Part shown: positions 34,888 through 44,149 of the stretch, piece by piece
Layout of the letters: the number at the start of each line of letters is the position of its first letter
How positions within the stretch are numbered: the stretch's first letter is position 1
Notes under the pieces: model-generated
The model's input: only the letters and a program-made list of their open reading frames with translations
Told to the model about the DNA's origin: nothing
Databases searched by the model: none
Assembly (NCBI GenBank): GCA_963746265.1
Contig: CAVVAM010000013.1
Location: 1-64,000, forward strand
Direction of reading: 5' to 3'
Source: Ilumatobacter sp963746265
GTDB taxonomy: Bacteria > Actinomycetota > Acidimicrobiia > Acidimicrobiales > Ilumatobacteraceae
DNA length: 64,000 nt
Position numbers and translations under genes: made by a program

Positions 34888-36348
34888 TCAGCGTCGCCCC
34901 GCGTCGTCGACGCCCCGTACCCGGAGGATGACCACCGAATTCGTCGACTCGGGGGTCACGTCGGGCATCTGCTCGAGCAGCGTCGACGCCGTCGCGAAGA
35001 AGAGCGCTCCGTACGGCTGGAGCACGATCACCTCATTGGCGGGCACCGTTTCGGGCGGATCGACCTCCTCGACCCGCCCGTCGTCGTGGAAGACGAGCCG
35101 ACGGGTGACGAGCCGCGTCGACTGTCGCAGCACGAAGAGGATCACCGAGATGCCGACGCCGACGAGCACGGCGAACTGCAGCGGAATGACCAGGGTGAGC
35201 AGCAGCGTGATCGACATCACCGTCAGCGGCACGACGCCGGTCTTGGCCACCGAGAGGATCCGAGTCGGTCGGATCGTACCGACGCCGACCACCATCAAGA
35301 GTCCTGCCAACGACGGCATCGCCACCAACTCGATGACGCCACTGAACAGAAGGATGACGACCGCCATGATCCCAGCCGCGAAGAACGCGGCGGCACGGGT
35401 GCGTGCGCCGGCCGAGGCCATCAAGGAGCTCGCCGACATCGACCCCCCGACCGGCATGCCCTGGAACAGCCCGGCTGCGATGTTGCCGGCACCCTGCCCG
35501 ACGAAGTCCTGCGACTCGTCCTGTTCCGAGCCGTCCTCGTTCGGGAAGCCCGCCGAGACACCCGCGCCCTGGACCAGGCCGACGAACGCGAGCGAGAGCG
35601 CCGGGATGACGAGCACCGGAATGTCACTCAGCACCGGAGCGGTGACGAACGGCAGCGACCGGGGCACGTCGGCGATGTCACGTACCAGGGCGATGTCGCG
35701 ATCCAACAGGGCGAAGAGCCCGGCGACGGCGGAGCCGACGAACACGGCGACGACCAGCCCGAGCGGACCCAGCCTGGTCCGCTGCAGCCCCACGATCAGC
35801 GCCACGGTGACGGCCCCGACCGTCAACGTCGGCACGTCGACCTTCCAGAAGTTGAGCAGGAGGTCGAACGCTCGGCTGAGCCGGCCGCCCCCCTCGGCGT
35901 CGTAGCCCGTGAAGTCGTTGAGCTGCCCGAGCACGATGTTGATGCCGACCGCCGTGATGAAGCCGGTCATCACCGAGTTCGACACGAAGCGCAGGAACGA
36001 GCCGAGCCGGAGCAGGCCGGCCACGATCATCACGAGGCCGGTCAGGAGCGACAGCGTGTAGAGCGCTCGGGCCGGGTCCTCGCGCGAGCCGAGGTCGACG
36101 TCGGCCACGATGATCGCCATCGCTCCCGTGCCCTGGATCGCCATGAAGGCGGTGCTGGTGAACAGCGCGCCACCGGCCAGACCGAACAAGTAGCTGTAGA
36201 GCCCCGCGACCGGGTTCACGCCAGCGAGGAGGCCACTGGCCAACCCGTCGGGAACGCTTTCGACGCCCAGCACCAGGCCCGACATGGCATCGTCTTTGAG
36301 CGTCTTGCGGTTGATCAACGAGCGTGGGCGCAGGACGGGGAACTTCAT
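34888..36348 (-). CDS. SulP-family anion permease, STAS domain cut short
   Basis: A 486-aa product with the full membrane domain: MSGLVLGVESVPDGLASGLL (cf. the SulP signature around TM1), GLYSYLFGLAGGALFTST, GFITAVGINIVLGQL, QGMPVGGSMSASSLMASAGA. SulP proteins move sulfate, bicarbonate or similar anions. The cytosolic STAS domain begins VIVLQPYGALFFATASTLLE and breaks at VRGVDDAGRR before a stop at 34888. The missing half lies in the next frame (34610-34887). Full length would be about 578 aa. Either an assembly indel or a true truncation. Confidence 0.88.
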   Translation of the reverse strand: MKFPVLRPRSLINRKTLKDDAMSGLVLGVESVPDGLASGLLAGVNPVAGLYSYLFGLAGGALFTSTAFMAIQGTGAMAIIVADVDLGSREDPARALYTLSLLTGLVMIVAGLLRLGSFLRFVSNSVMTGFITAVGINIVLGQLNDFTGYDAEGGGRLSRAFDLLLNFWKVDVPTLTVGAVTVALIVGLQRTRLGPLGLVVAVFVGSAVAGLFALLDRDIALVRDIADVPRSLPFVTAPVLSDIPVLVIPALSLAFVGLVQGAGVSAGFPNEDGSEQDESQDFVGQGAGNIAAGLFQGMPVGGSMSASSLMASAGARTRAAAFFAAGIMAVVILLFSGVIELVAMPSLAGLLMVVGVGTIRPTRILSVAKTGVVPLTVMSITLLLTLVIPLQFAVLVGVGISVILFVLRQSTRLVTRRLVFHDDGRVEEVDPPETVPANEVIVLQPYGALFFATASTLLEQMPDVTPESTNSVVILRVRGVDDAGRR

Positions 36349-36766
36349 GCCGCGCCCGACTCTAGGTTGCCGACACCCTCCGTGAACTGGTTGCGTGTCA
36401 TCAGGTCATCCTCCAACACCTGCAGCCGTGTTCGCTGCGATCGTGCTGTCCCGGCGCATGGTCTCGTTGCACTCCCCGGCTCGTGCGCCGGACCCCGTGG
36501 GGCGCGCATGCCGCTCCGGTCGTCTCCTGATCGACCCAGAGGCAGAGGATGCGCGCGTCCCGACCGAACGCACTCCTGGTGTGTCGGCTGTCGCCGTCGC
36601 TGACGTCACAGCGTGGCAACGGATCCGAGCAGACGAGGAAGCGGTGGACTCGGGCACGGACGCGAACGGGGCGTGCCACCGCCCGGATTGGGAAGGCGAC
36701 ACGCCCATTCATCGATCCGCTGACGCCATTGAACTGTGCCATCGGATCACTTGGTGATCAGGCGGA
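36349..36766. other. No recognisable gene
   Basis: The space before the SulP gene, probably with its promoter. Frames lack domains or ribosome sites. Confidence 0.4.
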
Positions 36767-37156
36767 TCAGGCGAGCAGCTTGGCCTTCTGACGGTTGAAC
36801 TCCTCGTCGGTGATCACGCCGCCGGCCTTCAGCTCGCCGAGCTTGGCGAGCTCGTCGGCGGTACCCGACGACGAGACGCTGCGCACGTAGTCGTCGAACT
36901 GGGACTGCTGTGCCTGTGCCTGGGCGATCTGCCGCTGCGCCATGCCGTCGCCGCGTGCGATCAGGTAGATGAGCACGCCGAGCAACGGCAAGATGAGGAC
37001 GAGCGCCATCCAGCCGGCCTTGCCCCAGCCACTGAGATCATCGCTCCGGAAGATGTCGAAGATCACGTGGAAGAGCAGCATCAGCCATGCCACCCAGAGG
37101 AACAGCATCAGCATGGTCCAGAACAGACCGAGAATGGGATAGTCGTATGCGAGCAC
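36767..37156 (-). CDS. SHOCT-domain membrane protein
   Basis: A 129-aa protein from GTG 37156 (AAGGAG upstream). Two transmembrane helices (LFWTMLMLFLWVAWLMLLF, GWMALVLILPLLGVLIYLIA) form a PLDc_N-like hairpin. A Gln-rich linker then leads to the C-terminal SHOCT motif ADELAKLGELKAGGVITDEE FNRQKAKLL. SHOCT domains are short oligomerization modules; no enzymatic role is known. Confidence 0.85.
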   Translation of the reverse strand: MLAYDYPILGLFWTMLMLFLWVAWLMLLFHVIFDIFRSDDLSGWGKAGWMALVLILPLLGVLIYLIARGDGMAQRQIAQAQAQQSQFDDYVRSVSSSGTADELAKLGELKAGGVITDEEFNRQKAKLLA

Positions 37157-37360
37157 GCAAGTCTCCTTGGTAGTGGTGGCGCGCGCGAGCGCGCCGTGGA
37201 ACGCGTCAGAGTATGTCAGATTCGACTCCTTGCGAGGCGAATCACCGTGGTGACACATGTCGCCCCCACGCCCGGTCGGCCGTGCAGGCCGGGGACGCCG
37301 ACTATGGTGGCTCCGAATTCCCGCCGAACGTGCACGAAGTCGTCGCAACCAAGGAGCGTC

Positions 37361-37774
37361 ATGGCCGATAACCATCCCCCAGCCGGCTGGTACCGGGATC
37401 CGACGTCGCCGAGCGACGGCCGGTACTGGGACGGCACGATGTGGACCAACTCCGTCAGCCGGGCCGGCCAGACGATCACCATCCCGATCGACACCGAACG
37501 AGCGGCGCTGCCACCGGTGCCGGGAAGTGAGATGCCGCCGGCGGTGCCGCCGGTGACGCCATCGCCGGCACCCGCAGTGACCGTGACCAGTACAGGGAGT
37601 TCCGGCCCATCGATCGCGGGGATCATCATGGCGGTGATCGCCGCGGTCCTGGTGATCGTGTTGATCCTCGTGCTCGCGAACAACAACGACTCGAACGACG
37701 ATCAACCACCGGCGAACACCGACGTACCGGCGACCGAGGCGCCGTCCGAACCTGCGACCTCCGACGGTGGTTGA
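37361..37774 (+). CDS. DUF2510 single-pass membrane protein
   Basis: A 137-aa protein. The N-terminal DUF2510 motif reads PPAGWYRDPTSPSDGRYWDG TMWT, followed by a Pro/Thr linker, one helix (IAGIIMAVIAAVLVIVLILV) and a short acidic tail. AAGGAG sits five bases before the ATG. It is divergent from the SHOCT gene across about 200 bp that should carry both promoters. Confidence 0.85.
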   Translation: MADNHPPAGWYRDPTSPSDGRYWDGTMWTNSVSRAGQTITIPIDTERAALPPVPGSEMPPAVPPVTPSPAPAVTVTSTGSSGPSIAGIIMAVIAAVLVIVLILVLANNNDSNDDQPPANTDVPATEAPSEPATSDGG

Positions 37775-37978
37775 CGACCCCACGCCGTGACCTCGTCCTC
37801 CACGCAGAGTGGGCCGACCGACCTTTGGCAGCGGCACGGTGACATCTGATCGGTGCATGTGGGCAGGACGGCGTTCGAACGCACGGGGGCTCACGGCCGG
37901 GGCGCCCGTCGGCCCGGAAGCGTCCATCCGCGTGCGTTAGGGTCCGGGACACGGGCAAGAGATCACGGAGGAATCGTC

Positions 37979-38491
37979 ATGTCCCTGTTCACACGTCGCC
38001 GGATGCTCACAACCGTCGGAGGCGCCGCCGCGCTGACCCCGGTCGCCATGCGAGGTGGCCCTGCCGCCGCCGCGCCGGCGACGACAGGCTCGCTCATCAC
38101 ACTCCAGACCCCGATTCGGGTCTACGACTCGCGCACCGACACGACATTGCTCGGCGGCGACAAGATCTCGGCCGAGGAGTCGATCATCGTCACGGTGGGC
38201 ATTCCTGGCGAGACACGAATCTTGTTATCGGTCTTCGTCAACGTGACGATCACCGAGACCGAGGGCGCCGGGTTCCTCACGGTGTTCCCGTCTGATCTGT
38301 CTGGCACGCAACCGATGCCTGAGACGTCGAACGTCAACTGGTCACAGGACGGCCAGACGCTGGCGAACCTCGCGCTCAGCGGTGTCGGCGGGGAGTCCGG
38401 TGTCGAGATCTTCTGTGGTGGGCTCGGTCGCACGCACCTGATCGTCGACGTCCAGGCCTACATCCCTTTCGAACTCGATCAAGCGACGTGA
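37979..38491 (+). CDS. Tat-type exported hypothetical protein
   Basis: A 170-aa protein with a twin-arginine-like leader (LFTRRRMLTTVGGAAAL) and then APATTGSLITLQTPIRVYDS RTDTTLLGG. The IRVYDSR start and the closing HLIVDVQAYI strand are shared by secreted actinobacterial repeats built around 'RVxDTR...DVxGY' motifs, so it may be one cell-surface module of that kind. GGAGGA precedes the ATG. Function unknown. Confidence 0.7.
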   Translation: MSLFTRRRMLTTVGGAAALTPVAMRGGPAAAAPATTGSLITLQTPIRVYDSRTDTTLLGGDKISAEESIIVTVGIPGETRILLSVFVNVTITETEGAGFLTVFPSDLSGTQPMPETSNVNWSQDGQTLANLALSGVGGESGVEIFCGGLGRTHLIVDVQAYIPFELDQAT

Positions 38492-38677
38492 TCTGACGTC
38501 CACATCACGCCACCGAGGGCCGACGTCAGCGTCGTCGAGTTGCTTGACGGTGAGCGGAAATCGCAGAGGTCGTCGAGGAATCGGTCGGGTTCGACGGTGA
38601 CACGCTGCGCATTCGATTCACCGTGCGGCACGAGCGACACGAGGCTGGCCAGATCCGCAGCAGGCGGCGCCGCCAGC

Positions 38678-39007
38678 TCAAGGTTCGACCACGATCCAGC
38701 CTCGTCGCTGGAGCTCGGCCGCGAGCTGGGCATCGGGGATCGCCCGGAGCGCTTCTTCCGCCGGTGACATCTGCTCCTTCGCCTGCGGCTCATCGGGGAT
38801 CTCGCCCCGATGCTGTGCTTCCTGGAGTTCGGCGATGAAGGCCTCGGCTTCGTCTCGGGTGAACTTGCCGGCCGCCTGACGCTGCGTGAAACCCATCGGC
38901 CCGCGGGCATCACGGAAATCGGTGTGCCCAGCGGAATTGAGCAGCTCCAACAACTCGTCGATCATGCGACCGGGGGCCGGCGGGCCTGCTGATTGTCCGA
39001 ACGCCAT
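38678..39007 (-). CDS. Hypothetical soluble protein
   Basis: A 109-aa charged protein, possibly helical: MIDELLELLNSAGHTDFRDA, GFTQRQAAGKFTRDEAEAFI, PAEEALRAIPDAQLAAELQR then RGWIVVEP. It lies 39 bp downstream of the metallohydrolase gene and shares its direction, so it may be the last gene of that operon. No family recognised. Confidence 0.6.
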   Translation of the reverse strand: MAFGQSAGPPAPGRMIDELLELLNSAGHTDFRDARGPMGFTQRQAAGKFTRDEAEAFIAELQEAQHRGEIPDEPQAKEQMSPAEEALRAIPDAQLAAELQRRGWIVVEP

Positions 39008-39046
39008 CGCCTCAGTCTCCCCCATCGAGGCGTCGGTCGACGGTCA

Positions 39047-39517
39047 TCACAACGCCACCGGCCCTCTGGCGCCGGACCGGATGGTCGGCGTCGACCACGA
39101 GCGAGCGCCCGGTTCCAGGCCCATCTGTGCGTATCCCTCGAGCAGCCATGTCGCCGGGTCGTCGCCGAACGCGGCGCCGACCAGGTCCACGTGGGCCCGC
39201 CGGAACACTGCGTCGTGACCGTGCGCCACACCGGCAAGCACGTGGGCGAACTCGTGCACGAGCGTGGCGGGCGTCATTTGCGGCGAGGCGAGGCGGATGA
39301 TGGGTGCCGAGCCGGTGCGCTGGCGCGTCGATGAGGAGCCTGCGTCGGAACGGGCCGACAGCACCTGGATCGGGCCGTGGGGCCACCACGTGGCACGCAC
39401 GATTCGTTCTGCCAACGGGATCAGCTCGTCGAAGCGGGTGAGCGTTTCGTAGGAGGTGCCCTCGAAGGCTGCGATCTCGGCCGCGTACACGGCCTCGCGA
39501 CCGACGTCGGCGCTCAT
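39047..39517 (-). CDS. TIGR04338-type metallohydrolase
   Basis: A 156-aa protein with the zinc motif HEFAHVLAG and a further His in HGHDAVFRRAHVDL, a SprT/gluzincin-like arrangement. The N-terminal region is YAAEIAAFEGTSYETLTRFD. In many actinobacteria such a gene is next to a DUF2786 gene; here the two overlap by four bases (ATGA at 39514-39517). The target is not known. Confidence 0.8.
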   Translation of the reverse strand: MSADVGREAVYAAEIAAFEGTSYETLTRFDELIPLAERIVRATWWPHGPIQVLSARSDAGSSSTRQRTGSAPIIRLASPQMTPATLVHEFAHVLAGVAHGHDAVFRRAHVDLVGAAFGDDPATWLLEGYAQMGLEPGARSWSTPTIRSGARGPVAL

Positions 39518-40230
39518 GCGCCACGGCCGATCGCACGGAGACCTCCGACCCTGCGGCGACCGAGGTCGGCTCGTGCCGCGGCGCGGCGGCCCGCTTCCCA
39601 GCCGGTCACGGTCGCCGGCTTCGGACGTCGGGCGGCACTGACCCGACCGAACCGCTGTCGGGCGAACTCGGCGACTCGACGGTCGCGTGCACGCAGCGCC
39701 GGCACAGCTGACGACGACGGATGCACGTGCCGCCGCGCCTCGTCGGCCGTCGTTTGCAGCATCATTCGGATCTCGTCACCGAAGCCGAAGAGGAACGAAC
39801 GCCTCCACTGCTGTGTCGCGGCGCCGGTCGCCCGTCGCTCGGCGGCCATTCGGCCAGATGCCTGGGTGTGCAACGAGCGATAGAGCAACTCGGTCGTGTC
39901 GAGGTCGCTCCGGAAGCCGGCGACGAACGCCACGGTGCCCTGCTCTCGCACCTCGAACACGACGAGACAACCGTGTTCTTCGGCGATGACCTGGAGCAGA
40001 CCCAGCCGCCCGCGGACGTACGCGCCGCGGCCGAGTTCGACCTCGAGCACCGACAGGTCGTCATCGGCCTCCGCACGCAGACGCTCCGGGTCGATGCGAT
40101 GGGCGGCGATCAGCTCGGCTGCTTTACGCGAGAACGCATCGGCCTCGTTCGGGTTCGCGGACCCCTCGGCCATCGCCAGCAGCTTGCGAACCTTGGCCAG
40201 GAGACCGTCATCGAGTGCGTGGGGAGTCAT
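39514..40230 (-). CDS. DUF2786 protein
   Basis: A 238-aa protein. The N-terminal DUF2786 motif reads KVRKLLAMAEGSANPNEADA FSRKAAELIAAHRID. A middle domain follows (VRGRLGLLQVIAEEHGCLVV, VAFVAGFRSDLDTTELLYRS), and the C-terminus is Arg-rich and probably binds nucleic acid. It is the first gene of an operon with the metallohydrolase. Function unknown; phage and host proteins with DUF2786 have been linked to DNA or RNA handling. Confidence 0.8.
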   Translation of the reverse strand: MTPHALDDGLLAKVRKLLAMAEGSANPNEADAFSRKAAELIAAHRIDPERLRAEADDDLSVLEVELGRGAYVRGRLGLLQVIAEEHGCLVVFEVREQGTVAFVAGFRSDLDTTELLYRSLHTQASGRMAAERRATGAATQQWRRSFLFGFGDEIRMMLQTTADEARRHVHPSSSAVPALRARDRRVAEFARQRFGRVSAARRPKPATVTGWEAGRRAAARADLGRRRVGGLRAIGRGA

Positions 40231-40324
40231 GCAGAGACATCTTCGCAGAGGGCTGTCACAGGATTCGGGGACGGGACGACCTCGTGGGTCGTCGGCACGA
40301 CATCCTGGGTCTTCGGTCGGCAAG

Positions 40325-42026
40325 ATGTTCGGCGGCAACGGGAGTGCGGCATGGGCACCGGACTCGACTGAAGACGATTCCGTGGTGGTGGTGGTGGTCG
40401 TGGGCGCCGTCGCGGTCGCGGCATGTTCGGGTGGCGCCGATGACACGGCGACCTCGGCGACCCCGCCGACGCCGGGCATCACACAGACGACCAGCAAGGC
40501 GACCACGGCGGCGACCACGGAGACGACCGCGCCGGCAGCCACTGCGCCGACGACCACTCCGTCGACCGGTACGACCGAACCAGTGCCCGTGACAACGAAC
40601 CCACCAACAGCGCCAGCGCCGATCATGCGTCGACAGTTGGTGGTCAATGGGCAGGAGGAGGTCGTGAACGACTGCACGACGGATCAGTGCGAGCCCGCCC
40701 ACAGGCCGACATCGCGGCGTGCACCTTCCGCGACACCCTGGGATCGCCGTTCACCTTCGACGGGCAGACGATCTACGCGATCGTGCACAACGAGTACCGC
40801 GGCGAGACCCACTCGACCGCCCGACCTGGTCAGTGCCTGTCAGGGCGTCGGTTGCCGTGCCTCGACACCTCGTTCTCCATGCAGATCTCCATCGACGGCG
40901 GCGACACCTTCGACCACATCTTGCCGCCACCGAACCACCTCGTCGCCATGCTCCCCTACGAGTACATCGACGATTCGGGCCGTCGGGGATCAGCCAGCCG
41001 AGCAACATCGTCGAGGGATCGGACGGGTTCTACTACCTGTTCGGCAACATCAGCGATCAGCCCGACGAACAGCAGTGGGTCTGTGCCATGCGCACCGACG
41101 ACCCCGCCGACCCCTCGTCGTGGCGGTACTGGAACGGCAGCGACTTCGCTGGCCAGTGGAAGAACCCGTACCTCGAGCCCGTCGACCCGACGATCGACAA
41201 GGGTGCCCCGGTCGCGTTCTCGCAGCTGTCGGGCAGCATCAACGAGGGCATCGTGTTCGACGAGGAACTCGGCCTGTACGTGATGGTCGGCGCCGCCGAC
41301 TCGGCGGGCGCGGGCGGCGCGGACCGGGGTTTCCACTACTCGGTGTCTCCGGACCTCACGTGGTCGGCCCGGCGGCTCCTGATCGACCTGCCGATCAACC
41401 CGAGCATCGCCGACCCCGACAACGACACGAGCCACGCCTATCCGACCATCATCGAAAACGGACAGCGGCTCGCTGGACTTCTCGACGAGCGACGGCCAGA
41501 TGTACCCGTATGTGTCGCGATGCAACTTCGGCGGCAACAGCCTGGATCGTGACCTGTTGCGCTTCCCGATCGAGGTACAGGACGTCATATTCGAGGCGCC
41601 CGATTGGACGTTCGACACCGCCGACGACCTCGAGGGCTGGATCGCGGAGTTCGACGTCGCCGACCTGGCCGTCACCGACGGGAACCTCTCGTGCCGTGCC
41701 ACCGGCGACGATCCGATCTTCCTGTCGCCCGCGCTGGACATCCCGGCGCAGTTCTCGACCGTCCGCATCCGGACGCGGGTGTCGCCCGGCGACGACGATG
41801 CGGCCGCCGAGTTCTTCTTCGTGACCGACCAGGACGGCAACTACGACGGCAACAGGCTGGTCATCTTCGACGTGATCGACGATGGCAGCTACCACGACTA
41901 CCTGCTCGACCTCACGACGGTCCCGGTGTGGGACGGGACGGGACGATGACGCGGCTGCCGTTCGACCCGGTCACGGTCGAGGGCCGTGCCGTCCACATCG
42001 ACCGCGTCTGGTTCACCGATTCGTAG
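40325..42026 (+). pseudogene. Secreted lipoprotein gene broken by four frameshifts
   Basis: Five segments in changing frames form one protein of about 560 aa. (a) A lipoprotein leader VVVGAVAVAACSGG and a Thr-rich linker up to about 40688. (b) ADIAACTFRDTLGSPFTFDG to about 40985. (c) GISQPSNIVEGSDGFYYLFG ... RRLLIDLPINPSIADPDN to about 41470. (d) LDFSTSDGQMYPYVSRCNFG ... FEAPDWTFDTADDLEGWIAE to about 41945. (e) TRLPFDPVTVEGRAVHIDRV and stop at 42026. Three of the four breaks are mended by adding one base. The protein looks like an exported sugar-hydrolase- or lectin-like protein (blade-like repeats plus a jelly-roll end), but that is a guess. Confidence 0.75.
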
Positions 42027-42066
42027 TCGGCCGACCTGGCGCCGCCCGATAACGTAGACCGAGTAC

Positions 42067-42141
<75 letters not shown>

Positions 42142-42158
42142 ATCGATTCCACACGATC

Positions 42159-42180
42159 ACCCCAGCTCACCGGCCATTTC
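42159..42180 (+). repeat. Arm-type repeat B, left
   Basis: It starts accccagctcaccggcc and lies 18 bp inside the left att. A copy with three mismatches is at 46043-46064 on the right side, and a related copy is at 6998-7020 near tRNA-Pro. Confidence 0.6.
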
Positions 42181-42222
42181 CGGTGATATGTTGATCGGGA
42201 GTCCTCTCGCCGACGAATTGGT

Positions 42223-42243
42223 CGTGCCTACAGCGTGCCTAGA
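42223..42243 (+). repeat. Arm-type repeat A, left
   Basis: A 21-bp sequence beginning cgtgcctacagcgtgccta, itself a tandem of a CGTGCCTA-like 10-mer. It is identical to 45965-45985 and lies 26 bp before the integrase ATG. Confidence 0.7.
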
Positions 42244-42269
42244 GATCTGGGCCAACGGAAGGCACCACC

Positions 42270-43433
42270 ATGACCACCGTCCGCTCCTTCGGAACGATCC
42301 GCAAACTGCCGAGCGGTAGATACCAAGCCCGCTACTGGCACCTCGGCCAACAGGTCGCCGCCGACACCACGTTCGCCACCAAGACCGACGCCCGCGCGTT
42401 CCTCGCCGGCATCGAGACCGACCTGGCCCGTGGCACGTTCGTCGATCGCGACGCCGGCCGCATCACGTTCGGCGAGTACTCGAGCTGGTGGCTCGACCAG
42501 CGCCCGGTACGGCCGCGCACGCGTGAGACGTACGAGTCGCAGCTCAACCGGCTGCTGCCGACCTTCGCCAACCGTGAGCTGAGCTCCATCACGCCGGCCG
42601 AGGTGCGGACGTGGCACGGCCGCCTGTCGAAGGAAGGGCTGCACCGGAACACGGTGGCGAAGCTCTACCGGCTGCTGCGCTCGATCATGACGACCGCCGT
42701 CGACGACGGGCTACTCACGATCAACCCGGTCCGGATCAAGGGAGCGTCGGCCGAGCGGATCGTCGAGCGACCGCTGCTGACGTGGGACGACGTCGCCGCG
42801 CTGGCCGACGCGATCCACCCGCGCTTCGACGCGCTCGTCTGGACGGCGGCGGCATCGGGACTGCGCTTCGGTGAGCTGACCGGGCTCACGGTCGATCACG
42901 TCGACCTCGACCGCTGCGAGCTGCGCGTCAGCCGATCGCTGTCGGTGGAGCGCGGCCACTCCCCCACCCTCGGCCCGCCGAAGACCGAGAGCGCCCACCG
43001 GACGGTCGAGATCCCGGCGAGCACCGCCCGGCGGATCGCCGAGCACATCGAGGCATTCAACGTGCCGGACGAGCCCGCCACGCTCGTGTTCACGTCGCTG
43101 CGCGGCGGCCCACTACTCAACACGTACTTCGCGCCGCGCTGGCAGAAGGCGAGATCGAAGGTCGGTCTCGAACACGTCCGCTTTCACGACCTGCGCCATC
43201 TCGCCGGCACCGAGGCGGCGACGGCCGGCGCCTCGCTGCGGGAGGTGATGGCGAGGATGGGACACTCGTCGAGCGCCGCATCACTCCGCTACCTCAAGTC
43301 CGCCGAAGGCCGCGGCCGAGAGATCGCCGACGCCATCGAGCTCCGCATCGACGCGCACGACGCTTCACCCGATCGGCGCAGGTCACGGCTGCAGATCGTG
43401 CGCGACTCCGACGGCCGATCGGAGTCCGCATGA
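42270..43433 (+). CDS. int: Tyrosine-type site-specific integrase
   Basis: A 387-aa phage-type recombinase that inserts or excises the island at tRNA-Gly. An N-terminal arm-binding part (SFGTIRKLPSGRYQARYW), a SAM-like core-binding domain (YESQLNRLLPTFANRELSSI) and a catalytic domain with Arg199 (SGLRFGELTGL), Lys239, His306 and Arg309 (HDLRH), His332 (MGHSS) and nucleophile Tyr341 (LRYLKSAEG). All catalytic residues are present, so it should be active. GGAAGG lies just before the ATG. Its stop overlaps the next start (ATGA at 43430-43433). Confidence 0.95.
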   Translation: MTTVRSFGTIRKLPSGRYQARYWHLGQQVAADTTFATKTDARAFLAGIETDLARGTFVDRDAGRITFGEYSSWWLDQRPVRPRTRETYESQLNRLLPTFANRELSSITPAEVRTWHGRLSKEGLHRNTVAKLYRLLRSIMTTAVDDGLLTINPVRIKGASAERIVERPLLTWDDVAALADAIHPRFDALVWTAAASGLRFGELTGLTVDHVDLDRCELRVSRSLSVERGHSPTLGPPKTESAHRTVEIPASTARRIAEHIEAFNVPDEPATLVFTSLRGGPLLNTYFAPRWQKARSKVGLEHVRFHDLRHLAGTEAATAGASLREVMARMGHSSSAASLRYLKSAEGRGREIADAIELRIDAHDASPDRRRSRLQIVRDSDGRSESA

Positions 43434-43852
43434 GTGAGCGCATCGAACAATCCGGTCGGCTCCGCGAGGAGTCGCCGCCCGACGACAGCGTCGTCGTGGT
43501 CCGGGGCGGTCGGGACACGATCGAGAAGCTCGAGGGCCACATCAACCGGACAGCACGAGGCTGGACGCTTGACGGAACCCCGCTCGAGGGCATCTCCGTG
43601 TTCTGCGCTCTCGACGACGCCGGCGGGGCCTCGCTCGACGGCGTGCTCAAAGCGATGCGGTCGTACCGCTTCGTCCACCTGGTGACTGCTGGCGAGCTAC
43701 GGAACGCGGGGTACGGGCTCTTGGCGACCGGCCGCCGCCCGCACTTCACGCTCCACGACGCCACCACGGGTACGATTGATCTCCAGAACTTGCTCGCTGT
43801 GCTCGGCGAGCCCCAAGGGAACCCGCGCTTTGAACCGGGGAGAAGGTCATGA
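43430..43852 (+). CDS. Unknown island protein 1
   Basis: A 140-aa protein with an alpha/beta pattern: DSVVVVRGGRDTIEKLEGHI, GWTLDGTPLEGISVFCALDD, RFVHLVTAGELRNAGYGLLA, PHFTLHDATTGTIDLQNLLA. No family recognised. It overlaps integrase by 4 bp and the next gene by 4 bp (ATGA both times), so expression is tied to that of the integrase. The tight coupling suggests either an excision/maintenance factor or one part of a multi-gene cargo system. Confidence 0.75.
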   Translation: MSERIEQSGRLREESPPDDSVVVVRGGRDTIEKLEGHINRTARGWTLDGTPLEGISVFCALDDAGGASLDGVLKAMRSYRFVHLVTAGELRNAGYGLLATGRRPHFTLHDATTGTIDLQNLLAVLGEPQGNPRFEPGRRS

Positions 43853-44118
43853 GCATCGATCTCGAAGCCGATCTGAACATGCAGGACCACACCGGCTACT
43901 GCTGGTCGTTCCTCGACGAGGCTCGCGATCCTGCGATCATTGAGCCGGGAGCGATCATCCTCGCCGGTGGAGGCGATGCAGACGGCGAAGCGGTTGCCGT
44001 TGCACGGGTCATGGAACTCGAAGAAGTCGGCACCGGAACGATCGTGCGATTCCAGATCCTCCCCGGCCACATCGAGGACTACGCCGTCCTCGTCAAACGG
44101 CACCAACTCACCGCGTAG
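43849..44118 (+). CDS. Unknown island protein 2
   Basis: An 89-aa acidic, beta-rich protein: IDLEADLNMQDHTGYCWSFL, EPGAIILAGGGDADGEAVAV, GTGTIVRFQILPGHIEDYAV. The ATG overlaps the previous stop. The sequence right after it (44150-44360) encodes a clearly related protein, so the pair arose by tandem duplication. The size and the xxGxxxVAxVxE core resemble small SH3-like barrels, but the function is not known. Confidence 0.75.
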   Translation: MSIDLEADLNMQDHTGYCWSFLDEARDPAIIEPGAIILAGGGDADGEAVAVARVMELEEVGTGTIVRFQILPGHIEDYAVLVKRHQLTA

Positions 44119-44149
44119 AGACCCATCCGCTCGCCCCATCGACCTCCGA

